The translations under genes were made by a program, and so were the position numbers. From Sulfitobacter sp. (GTDB taxonomy: Bacteria; Pseudomonadota; Alphaproteobacteria; Rhodobacterales; Rhodobacteraceae), in NCBI GenBank assembly GCA_024636395.1, contig JAGXHD010000094.1, positions 1 to 14,010 on the forward strand: a stretch of DNA of 14,010 nucleotides. Reading direction: 5' to 3'. The notes under the pieces are model-generated. The model was given only the letters and a program-made list of their open reading frames with translations. It did no database searches and was not told the DNA's origin. Positions 1 to 6,317 of this stretch are shown here, piece by piece (the stretch's first letter is position 1; every line of letters begins with the position of its first letter).

Positions 1-765
1 CCGCCTTACTTCCAGGGGATGAGCAAAGACCCCGGCGTGATCACCAACATCGAAAACGCTAAGGTTCTGGCCGTTCTGGGCGATATGATCACCACCGACC
101 ACATCTCGCCTGCCGGCTCGTTCAAGGAAACCACGCCCGCAGGCAAGTATTTGGTGGAGCGTCAGGTGCCGGTTCGGGAGTTCAACTCCTACGGCTCGCG
201 CCGCGGCAACCACGAAGTGATGATGCGTGGCACCTTTGCCAATATCCAGATCAGGAATGAGATGCTCGACGGCGTTGAGGGCGGCTACACGAAAGGCCCC
301 GACGGGGAGCAAACGTCGATCTTCGATGCTGCCATGGCCCATCAGGAAGCAGGCACGCCACTTGTGATTTTCGGTGGCGAGCAGTACGGCGCGGGCTCGA
401 GCCGGGACTGGGCTGCCAAAGGCACTGCCCTGTTGGGTGTGAAGGCCGTGATCGCCGAGAATTTCGAGCGGATCCACCGCTCCAATCTTGTGGGCATGGG
501 TGTGATTCCCTTCGAGTTCACCAACGGCGACACGCGCAAGACGCTCGGGCTGACCGGCGAGGAGACCGTGAGCATTTCTGGCCTCGATACGATAAAACCT
601 TTGCAGGAAGTGCCCTGCACGATCACCATGGCCGATGGCAAGGTGAAGGAGATCAAGATCAAGTGCCGGATCGATACGGCGATCGAGATCGAATACATCG
701 AGCATGGCGGCGTTCTGCATTACGTGCTGCGCGATCTTGCAAAGCAAAGCATCGCAGCCGAGTAA
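1..765 (+). CDS. acnA: Aconitate hydratase (aconitase A), C-terminal part, 5' end outside window
   Basis: Aconitase interconverts citrate and isocitrate through cis-aconitate in the cytosolic TCA cycle, using a [4Fe-4S] cluster. The reading frame is open from base 1 (it begins PPYFQGM) to a TAA at 763-765, giving 254 visible residues of a protein usually near 900. The visible part is the end of the linker and the swivelling domain 4. It contains GDMITTDHISPAGS at fragment residues 27-40, FNSYGSRRGNHEVMMRGTFA at about 61-80, and the substrate-binding serine/arginine loop YGAGSSRDWAAKG at about 129-141. The cluster cysteines lie in the missing N-terminal part. The ATG at 19 is an internal methionine, not the start. 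The domain order and SRDWA loop fit AcnA/IRP-type aconitase rather than AcnB. An intrinsic terminator follows directly. Confidence 0.97.
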   Translation, partial: PPYFQGMSKDPGVITNIENAKVLAVLGDMITTDHISPAGSFKETTPAGKYLVERQVPVREFNSYGSRRGNHEVMMRGTFANIQIRNEMLDGVEGGYTKGPDGEQTSIFDAAMAHQEAGTPLVIFGGEQYGAGSSRDWAAKGTALLGVKAVIAENFERIHRSNLVGMGVIPFEFTNGDTRKTLGLTGEETVSISGLDTIKPLQEVPCTITMADGKVKEIKIKCRIDTAIEIEYIEHGGVLHYVLRDLAKQSIAAE

Positions 766-785
766 AACGAACGAAACACACAACG

Positions 786-821
786 AAGGCCTCCGCTGTC
801 ACGTACAGCGGGGGCCTTTTT
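786..821 (+). terminator. Rho-independent terminator after acnA
   Basis: A 13-bp stem pairs 787-799 with 805-817, with one T-G wobble pair (792/812) and a 5-base loop (CACGT at 800-804). A run of five T follows at 817-821. It begins about 20 bases after the acnA stop codon, which is typical for an intrinsic terminator of acnA. The flanking A residues at 786-787 pair with the T run, so weaker function on the opposite strand is possible. Confidence 0.88.
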
Positions 822-929
822 CGTTCCTGCGCTGCACTTGATGGGGTGCGTTTGCAAATTATCACGTGGCGAAGCGTCTCAGCGGCACTAGGTCACTGAG
901 GAACGACGCTAACAAGGAGAGATCGCGAC

Positions 930-1469
930 ATGCCCGAAACAGCACAGCGCCCCGGTAACCGTCTGATGGACCGCCCGGAATATAAATCAAAGATGAAGCC
1001 GCTGACACGCACCCCGGAAACCACCGTTTTCGATGCGGTGTCAGCCATGTCCGAAAAGAATTACGGCTCCGTGATCATCGTCGACGCAAATGAAAAGGTG
1101 ATCGGCGTCGTTACGGAACGCGATGTGATGAACAAACTGGTGGGCAAGGGGCTGGATGCCAAAACAACGAAGCTGTCGGACATTATGACCGAGAACCCTC
1201 GCCTGGCAAAGGAGACCGATGATATGGTCGACTGGCTCCGCATCATGTCGAACGAGCGGTTCCGCCGACTACCGGTTGTCGATGCGGAGGGACGGATCAA
1301 GGCCGTGTTTACTCAAGGTGATTTCGTTTCCTACACATGGCCCGATCTGATGTATCAACTCAAATCCATTGCGACGGCGACCATTTCAAAAAACTGGGCA
1401 CCCTTCCTGATCGGGGGCGGTGTGGCTCTCTATTCGATCATCATGGTAGTTGTCATCGGCATGATGTAG
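930..1469 (+). CDS. Paired CBS-domain protein with C-terminal transmembrane tail
   Basis: The protein has 179 residues and two CBS motifs forming a Bateman module, at about residues 24-78 and 84-136. Recognisable pieces are SVIIVDANEKVIGVVTERDV (47-66) and RLPVVDAEGRIKAVFTQGDF (113-132). CBS pairs usually bind adenine nucleotides (AMP, ATP, SAM) and switch a partner domain. Here there is no catalytic partner. After a short linker, residues 156-178 form one strongly hydrophobic segment ending at the C-terminus, which looks like a tail anchor with the CBS module in the cytosol. The start is supported by an AAGGAG stretch about 11 bases upstream of the ATG. The gene lies after the acnA terminator and converges on ccmG with only 27 bp between the stop codons, so it is probably monocistronic. 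The ligand and partner cannot be read from sequence. Confidence 0.9.
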   Translation: MPETAQRPGNRLMDRPEYKSKMKPLTRTPETTVFDAVSAMSEKNYGSVIIVDANEKVIGVVTERDVMNKLVGKGLDAKTTKLSDIMTENPRLAKETDDMVDWLRIMSNERFRRLPVVDAEGRIKAVFTQGDFVSYTWPDLMYQLKSIATATISKNWAPFLIGGGVALYSIIMVVVIGMM

Positions 1470-1496
1470 CCATCCCGATCGGGTTGCTCGGCGCCT

Positions 1497-2036
1497 TTAC
1501 GGTGACCGGGCCGCTTCGAGTGCCGGCAAAAACCGCTGTTCGTAATCGCTGCCGATCAGCGGACCAGCGAAGCGGAACAGGATTGTTCCGTCCCCGTCGA
1601 GAATAAACGTCTCGGGGGGGGCTGTGACACCCCAATCAATGGCGGTACGCCCCTGCGGATCGAAAGCAACCCCCGCGAACGGATTGTCGTCATCGATCAG
1701 GTATTTCGTCGCCGCACGTTCGGTATCCTTGAAATTCACCCCGATTATGTTGGTTCCCTGCGCCTCCATTTCCAGAAGCTTTGGATGCTCTGCACGGCAC
1801 GGAGGGCACCAGCTCGCCCAGAAATTGACCAAAGTGACATCACCCGTAGCCAGCATGTCTTGGGTCGCAGGTGGGAAATCTGCCAGCGCGCGCTCGGGCA
1901 AAGCAGGTGCGGTCTGGCCCACCAACGTCGAGGGCAGGCCGTTGGGATCGTCGCGGTACATGCCCACGAAGGCCAGCGCCACGAAACCGGCAAACACCAG
2001 CGGGGGTGCGATCATCAGCGGGCTAATTTTTGCCAC
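1497..2036 (-). CDS. ccmG: Cytochrome c maturation thiol:disulfide interchange protein CcmG (DsbE/HelX)
   Basis: CcmG is a membrane-anchored periplasmic thioredoxin-like protein that keeps the CXXCH cysteines of apocytochrome c reduced for heme attachment. The protein has 179 residues, the usual family length. Residues about 4-25 are a hydrophobic uncleaved anchor. The thioredoxin fold follows, with the active site WCPPC at 76-80 inside FWASWCPPCRAEHPKL, and a later APPETFILDGDG stretch holds the expected cis-proline. The start is a GTG at 2036, supported by AGGAGA at 2046-2051 about 9 bases upstream. It overlaps the end of ccmD by 14 bases, implying translational coupling. It is the last gene of the minus-strand run. 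I see no clear terminator in the 27 bp before the convergent CBS gene. Confidence 0.95.
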   Translation of the reverse strand: MAKISPLMIAPPLVFAGFVALAFVGMYRDDPNGLPSTLVGQTAPALPERALADFPPATQDMLATGDVTLVNFWASWCPPCRAEHPKLLEMEAQGTNIIGVNFKDTERAATKYLIDDDNPFAGVAFDPQGRTAIDWGVTAPPETFILDGDGTILFRFAGPLIGSDYEQRFLPALEAARSP

Positions 2037-2187
2037 GGCGCGCAGTCTCCTCTTCGATCAGGCGCAGGGCAGCCCGCGCTTTTGCACCACGCCGCAGGCT
2101 AAGCACGACCAGCGCCGCCATCAGCACCAGCGTCACGCCGTAGGCGCCCAAAACGTCCGCCGCGTATTTTCCAAGATCCGGCATCAT
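2023..2187 (-). CDS. ccmD: Heme exporter protein CcmD
   Basis: This is a 54-residue protein beginning MMPDLGKYAADVLGAYGV and ending at a TAG at 2023-2025. It has one transmembrane segment at about residues 13-31 followed by a basic stretch (RRGAKARAALR), which is the classic CcmD layout. CcmD is a small membrane subunit that associates with CcmA, CcmB and CcmC and helps release heme-loaded CcmE. The start ATG at 2187 overlaps the ccmC stop (ATGA), and a second in-frame ATG follows at 2184. The 3' end overlaps the ccmG start. Position, size and topology all agree with R. capsulatus HelD (formerly orf52). Confidence 0.93.
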   Translation of the reverse strand: MMPDLGKYAADVLGAYGVTLVLMAALVVLSLRRGAKARAALRLIEEETARRGKN

Positions 2188-2915
2188 GCACTCGCATCCC
2201 GTCTTGCGCTTAGTGCGCGGGCCCGGCGCAGTGCGATCTCGGTGCCAGTCCGGTAGAGGACGAGAGCAATGAACAGAAGGGTGAACCCTGAGATGGAAAT
2301 CACCAGCGGAACCCAGAAGACGTCTGAGATGTTCTCTTCTTTGTCGAGGCTCAGGGTCGCCCCTTGGTGCAGCCCCTGGCTCCAGAACAGCACAGCATAG
2401 CGGGACAGTAACGCAAAGACAGAGCCTACAAGACAGAGCACAGAGGTGAGATCAGCGGCGGTATCCGGATCCTCAACCGCTTCCCAAAGGGCGATATAGC
2501 CCAGATAGAACAAAAACAGGATCAGGAAGGACGTCAGGCGCGGATCCCAGGCCCACCACGTGCCCCACATCGGCTGACCCCAGATCGCACCGGTGAGTAG
2601 GCCGATCACAGTCATCACCAGCCCCACGGGCGCCGCAGCGCGCGCGGCGAGCGCGCTCACGTGATGGCGGCGCACCAACCAGATGAGCGATGCCACAAGC
2701 ATCATGATCCACGCATTGATCGCGATCCAGGCGGAGGGGACATGAATGTAGATGATCTTGACGGTCGACCCCTGCCGGAAATCATCCGGCGTGGCGAAAA
2801 ATCCCCAGCCCAGTCCGACAGCTATACCGATCGCCGCAGCAGCCCAGGCGAATGGCTGCACTCGCGCGCTGAGGGCCAGAAACTTGACCGGATTTGCATA
2901 TTCCCAGAGTGACAT
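2184..2915 (-). CDS. ccmC: Heme exporter / heme-handling protein CcmC
   Basis: CcmC is a six-helix inner-membrane protein of the heme-handling family. It binds heme at the periplasmic face and passes it to the chaperone CcmE. The protein has 243 residues. The tryptophan-rich heme-binding motif WGTWWAWDPRLTS lies at 117-129. The two axial-ligand histidines expected of the family are visible as His58 (YIHVPSAW) and His183 (GLHQGATLS). The start ATG at 2915 is preceded by an AGGTAG stretch at an acceptable distance. The 50-bp gap to upstream ccmB is the largest in the operon; downstream the stop overlaps the ccmD start. Confidence 0.97.
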   Translation of the reverse strand: MSLWEYANPVKFLALSARVQPFAWAAAAIGIAVGLGWGFFATPDDFRQGSTVKIIYIHVPSAWIAINAWIMMLVASLIWLVRRHHVSALAARAAAPVGLVMTVIGLLTGAIWGQPMWGTWWAWDPRLTSFLILFLFYLGYIALWEAVEDPDTAADLTSVLCLVGSVFALLSRYAVLFWSQGLHQGATLSLDKEENISDVFWVPLVISISGFTLLFIALVLYRTGTEIALRRARALSARRDASA

Positions 2916-2965
2916 GAAAGCTACCTAATACGCCGTGTGTATAAGCTCAATGGCATACGAATTCC

Positions 2966-3622
2966 TCACCGGATTGTCATCCGCAAAGCGGCCGCCGCGG
3001 CAAAGGGCAGCAATGCGATAGAACCGAGGCTGATCCCTGCCAGCAGCAAGAGCGGTGTCTCGATCGCCATGCCAACTGCCCCCCTGCGCGCGGCCTCCGC
3101 CCCGAAAATCAGCGTCGGTACGTAGAGCGGCAGGACCAGCAGCGACATCAGCAAACCGCCCCGCTTGATGCCCTCCGTGAGGGCGGCACCGAATGTGCCG
3201 ATTATGGAGAGCGCGGGCGTGCCGAGCAGCAGCGAGGCTACGAGCCAGACAAATCCTTGCGGCGGCAGATTGAGCAAGATGCCGAGGAACGGCGCCGCCA
3301 GCACCAGCGGCAGGCCCGTCGTGATCCAGTGGGCCAGCGCTTTGACTGCGAGAGCGGCCTCAAGCGGCAGCGGTGCGGTCGCCAACACATCGAGCGTTCC
3401 GTCCTCGAAATCGAGGGCCAGCAACCGGTCGAGCGACAGCAGGCAGGCCAGCAGCGAACCGAGCCACAAAATCCCCGGCGCGATGGAGGACAACAGTGCG
3501 CTTTGAGGCCCCACGCTGAAAGGGACCAAGACCGTGAGGATCAGGAAAAACGCCAACCCGAGGCCAAAGCCGCCCCCGGCGCGAAGGGCGAGACGCAGAT
3601 CACGTATCAGAAGTGCGATCAC
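2966..3622 (-). CDS. ccmB: Heme ABC exporter permease CcmB
   Basis: CcmB is the membrane subunit of the CcmAB ABC transporter, which uses ATP to free heme-loaded CcmE from CcmC. The protein has 218 residues (family about 220) with about six hydrophobic segments. Conserved features are FEDGTLDVL at 72-80 and LLVLPLYVPTLIFG at 161-174. The start is a GTG at 3622 that overlaps the ccmA stop (GTGA), so translation is probably coupled. It ends at a TGA at 2966-2968, 50 bases before ccmC. Confidence 0.96.
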   Translation of the reverse strand: MIALLIRDLRLALRAGGGFGLGLAFFLILTVLVPFSVGPQSALLSSIAPGILWLGSLLACLLSLDRLLALDFEDGTLDVLATAPLPLEAALAVKALAHWITTGLPLVLAAPFLGILLNLPPQGFVWLVASLLLGTPALSIIGTFGAALTEGIKRGGLLMSLLVLPLYVPTLIFGAEAARRGAVGMAIETPLLLLAGISLGSIALLPFAAAAALRMTIR

Positions 3623-4236
3623 AGAAACGCCTCATCGCTGGCGCCGTGCAAAGCGTCCGGAGCAGCGCGCATCCCCGTGATGTCGAGCACTTGCGCCTCA
3701 ATTCCCAGATCGATGTGGGTCGCAAGCAAAGCCATGCCACCTCCGTCCAGATGCGCGCGCACCGCGTCAGCGAACATCCCGACAGCAGCGATATCCAGCG
3801 AGACCGTAGGCTCGTCCAGCACCCAGATGGGCCTGTCCGTCACCATGAGCCGTGCGAGCCCCGCGCGCCGTTTCTGCCCCGCCGACAGCGTCCCCGCCAG
3901 ACGGTCCGCGAGCGGCGCCAGCGCATAGGTCTCGAGCGCCGCGTCGATCTCGCGGCGCCCGTAGACAGCCGCCCAGAACTGTAAATTCTCCGCCACACTG
4001 AGCATCGCTTTCAGGCCGTCCGCGTGTCCGGCATAGGCAACCGTATCCTCCGCACCCTCGATTCTGCCCGACAGCACAGGCTGAAGCCCTGCAATCGCGC
4101 GCAGCAGCGTCGTCTTGCCCGAACCGTTCGGGCCCCGCAAAACGAGCGCCCTGCCCGGCTCCAGCTCAAACGTCACAGCGCCCAGCACCGGCACACCACC
4201 GCGCGCAACGGCCACATCAGTGAGGCGCAGTACCAT
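3619..4236 (-). CDS. ccmA: Heme ABC exporter ATP-binding protein CcmA
   Basis: CcmA is the cytosolic ATPase of the CcmABCD complex. The protein has 205 residues with all ABC motifs in order: Walker A GPNGSGKTT (35-43), signature LSAGQ (117-121), Walker B ending IWVLDEPT (137-144), D-loop SLD (146-148) and switch histidine His174 in LLATHID. The LSAGQKRRAGLARL form of the signature is typical of CcmA. The start ATG at 4236 lies 3 bases after the upstream Mth938-like gene, and the stop overlaps the ccmB start. Confidence 0.97.
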   Translation of the reverse strand: MVLRLTDVAVARGGVPVLGAVTFELEPGRALVLRGPNGSGKTTLLRAIAGLQPVLSGRIEGAEDTVAYAGHADGLKAMLSVAENLQFWAAVYGRREIDAALETYALAPLADRLAGTLSAGQKRRAGLARLMVTDRPIWVLDEPTVSLDIAAVGMFADAVRAHLDGGGMALLATHIDLGIEAQVLDITGMRAAPDALHGASDEAFL

Positions 4237-4239
4237 CCG

Positions 4240-4593
4240 CTAGACCGGCAGCATGGCGAGGGACACACGGCGGCCCTCACTCAGCAGCACGTTATAGGTC
4301 CGCGCGGCTGCCGGAGAGGCCATCGCCTCGACCCCGACGCCCGCCTGCTCCAGCTTGTCGCGCAGGCCGACGGGCAAATGGGCGATCTGCGCACCCGTTC
4401 CGATGAAGATCACATCGCTCTGCGCCACGAGATCCTCCAGCGCGGCAATATCGTCCATCCCGCCCCACGTGCGGGTGCCACTGGATGACGTGATCACCGC
4501 CCCCTGCACCACCTCACCGCCGATGCGGAAGAAACCGGGGCCGTAGCCCTCCACTGGCTTGGCATCGTTAAAGACGACTTCGTTCAACCGCAT
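4240..4593 (-). CDS. Mth938/NDUFAF3-like domain protein (DUF498)
   Basis: This is a 117-residue single-domain protein of the Mth938-like fold. Visible family marks are VIFIGTGAQIAHLP (61-74) and the C-terminal signature AARTYNVLLSEGRRVSLAM (96-114). The human relative NDUFAF3 is an assembly factor for respiratory complex I. I recall that bacterial homologues often sit beside secDF, which has been used to argue for a role in membrane-protein assembly. The bacterial molecular function is not established. Here it follows the TSUP gene by 3 bases and precedes ccmA by 3 bases. A good AAAGGA ribosome site lies inside the last codons of the TSUP gene. No signal peptide or transmembrane segment is seen, so it should be cytosolic. 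Confidence 0.9.
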   Translation of the reverse strand: MRLNEVVFNDAKPVEGYGPGFFRIGGEVVQGAVITSSSGTRTWGGMDDIAALEDLVAQSDVIFIGTGAQIAHLPVGLRDKLEQAGVGVEAMASPAAARTYNVLLSEGRRVSLAMLPV

Positions 4594-4596
4594 GAC

Positions 4597-5343
4597 TTAT
4601 CCTTTCCAAAGTGGCAGGCCGACGATAGCCGATGCCGCTATCATGAGATAGGCCACAGCGCGAAAAAGACGCTCTGCTGATGGGTCAAAAAGACGCGCGC
4701 CGATCATATTCGCCAAAAGATTGGGTACCCCAACCAGCAGCCCAAGCAAAGCTATGGACCAATTCATCATCCCCATCGACCAGAACAGCAAGAACAGCAG
4801 CAGATCCAGCGCCACCAGGTAGAGCAGAAAATTTGCCCGGATTATGGCGCTAGGCAAGGTACTGGCCATGTAAAGCATGATGACAGGGGGCCCAGGAATA
4901 CCGGCGAAGCCTGTCATGAAGCCGCCCACGGCGCCCGTGGCCACGATAAGGCGGCGCGTCAGACCGCCCGTAAGGCGCCAGCCATACGCCGTCAGAGCGA
5001 GAAGAAGTATGACGCAAGCTGACACGATCCAGCCAAAGACAATCGCATCCATGCTGGCGAGCGCCCAGACACCGGCGGGAAGTGCTAAAATCGCGCCAAT
5101 CACCAAAAGCCCCACATCGCGCAGCCTGCCCGCGCGCAATGCGGCGGGAAGATTGGGCAAGGGGCCGATCAATTCTGCACAAACCACGAAGATCACCGCC
5201 TCGACAGGCTGCAAGACCGAACTCGCCACCGGCATGATGATCATTGCAGAGCCGAAGCCCGCAAACCCGCGCACAAGCCCCGCGATGCATACCGCCGCGA
5301 CGAGCCAGATCAGGCCCTGCGTCGCGAGGGCGGATGCCAGCAT
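4597..5343 (-). CDS. TSUP (TauE/SafE) family membrane permease
   Basis: This is a 248-residue very hydrophobic protein with about eight membrane segments. It carries the two-fold internal repeat typical of the TSUP family: GFAGFGSAMIIMP at 26-38 and GFAGIPGPPVIMLYM at 145-159. Family members export or import sulfite, sulfoacetate and other small organic or sulfur anions; the substrate here cannot be told from sequence. The ATG at 5343 lies one base after the secF stop with no strong ribosome site of its own, so translation is probably coupled to secF. Downstream it is 3 bases from the Mth938-like gene. A transporter in this slot is unexpected given its Sec and cytochrome-maturation neighbours. 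Confidence 0.9.
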   Translation of the reverse strand: MLASALATQGLIWLVAAVCIAGLVRGFAGFGSAMIIMPVASSVLQPVEAVIFVVCAELIGPLPNLPAALRAGRLRDVGLLVIGAILALPAGVWALASMDAIVFGWIVSACVILLLALTAYGWRLTGGLTRRLIVATGAVGGFMTGFAGIPGPPVIMLYMASTLPSAIIRANFLLYLVALDLLLFLLFWSMGMMNWSIALLGLLVGVPNLLANMIGARLFDPSAERLFRAVAYLMIAASAIVGLPLWKG

Positions 5344-5344
5344 G

Positions 5345-6316
5345 TCAGGTGTCGATATTTGCGTATTGGTTGCCCGCGTTCGCGTCGGGTTTTGACCAGT
5401 CGCGCTTGACGCCGAAGTACAAAAGCGCGGCGGTCGCTACGAATATCGAAGAATACGTCCCCACGACCACGCCCCAGATCATCGCAAATACGAAGCCCCG
5501 GATCACATCGCCACCCAGCACGAAAAGCGCGATCAGCGCCAGCAATGTTGTGAGCGATGTCATGAAGGTCCGGCTCAATGTCTCGTTGATCGACATGTTG
5601 AGAACTTCCTTAAGTGGGCGGTTCTTGTATTTACGCAGGTTTTCCCGCACCCGGTCGAAGACCACCACCGTATCGTTGAGCGAGTACCCCACGATGGTGA
5701 GCAGCGCCGCGATGATCGCCAGATCAAACCGGATCTGAAGCTCGGAAAATACACCGATGGTCAGGACGACATCGTGAATCAACGCCAATACGGCGCCCGC
5801 GGCGAACTGCCATTCGAACCGCAGCCAGATGTAGATCAGCACGGCACCCATCGCGAGTGCGACGGCGATGATGGCCGTGTTGATCAACTCGCCTGAGACC
5901 TTCGGACCAACCGATTCCACGGAGATAAACTTGATATCGGGCCGCACTTCCTTCAGCGCGCCTTCGACCGCCTCGATAAGCTCTGTCGTGACCGCTTCCT
6001 GATCGTCCTGTGCCTGGATCCGTACCATCGCAACGTTTTGATCAGGGCGGAATTGCGGGTCGAACACTTCTGTGATCGTGATATCCCCAAGACCCAGTGT
6101 GGTCATCGCGTCGCGGTACTCTGAGATGATTACAGGGCGCGGACTTTCCGTGCGGATCGTGGTCCCGCCCCTAAAATCAATCCCGAAATTCAAGCCCTGG
6201 ATGAGGAATGAAGCCGCCGCCACAATCACCATAAGCCCGGATATCCCGAGCCAGAGCTTCCAGCGCGTGAAGAAATCGAAGCTCGTGTTCTGTTTTACAA
6301 GTCTGAGGCGCATCAT
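5345..6316 (-). CDS. secF: Protein translocase accessory subunit SecF
   Basis: SecF pairs with SecD in the inner membrane and uses the proton gradient to pull exported chains through SecYEG on the periplasmic side. The protein has 323 residues, typical for a stand-alone SecF. TM1 is at about 22-40, followed by FGIDFRGGT (44-52). The P1-like periplasmic domain spans about 53-140, and helices 2-6 follow. The conserved membrane motifs VGYSLNDTVVVFDRVREN (209-226) and SINETLSRT (242-250) are present. The ATG at 6316 is one base after the secD stop; a second in-frame ATG follows immediately. A TSUP permease gene begins one base after the stop codon. Confidence 0.97.
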   Translation of the reverse strand: MMRLRLVKQNTSFDFFTRWKLWLGISGLMVIVAAASFLIQGLNFGIDFRGGTTIRTESPRPVIISEYRDAMTTLGLGDITITEVFDPQFRPDQNVAMVRIQAQDDQEAVTTELIEAVEGALKEVRPDIKFISVESVGPKVSGELINTAIIAVALAMGAVLIYIWLRFEWQFAAGAVLALIHDVVLTIGVFSELQIRFDLAIIAALLTIVGYSLNDTVVVFDRVRENLRKYKNRPLKEVLNMSINETLSRTFMTSLTTLLALIALFVLGGDVIRGFVFAMIWGVVVGTYSSIFVATAALLYFGVKRDWSKPDANAGNQYANIDT

Positions 6317-6317
6317 A

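Noticed and set aside
838..866. TTGATG with AT-rich sequence downstream as a promoter for the CBS gene
   Set aside because: The -35-like hexamer is fair, but no -10 at a normal distance matches well, so the promoter cannot be placed.
1473..1482. CCCGATCGGG palindrome between the CBS gene and ccmG as a terminator
   Set aside because: It is a loop-less 10-bp palindrome without a T run on either strand, so it is not a credible intrinsic terminator.
1624..2256. Plus-strand open frame of 210 codons opposite ccmG and ccmD
   Set aside because: It lies opposite ccmG, ccmD and the end of ccmC, which are supported by motifs and gene order.
3257..3928. Plus-strand open frame of 223 codons across ccmB and ccmA
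   Set aside because: It crosses two verified minus-strand genes and its Arg/Gln/Ser-rich translation looks like a shadow.
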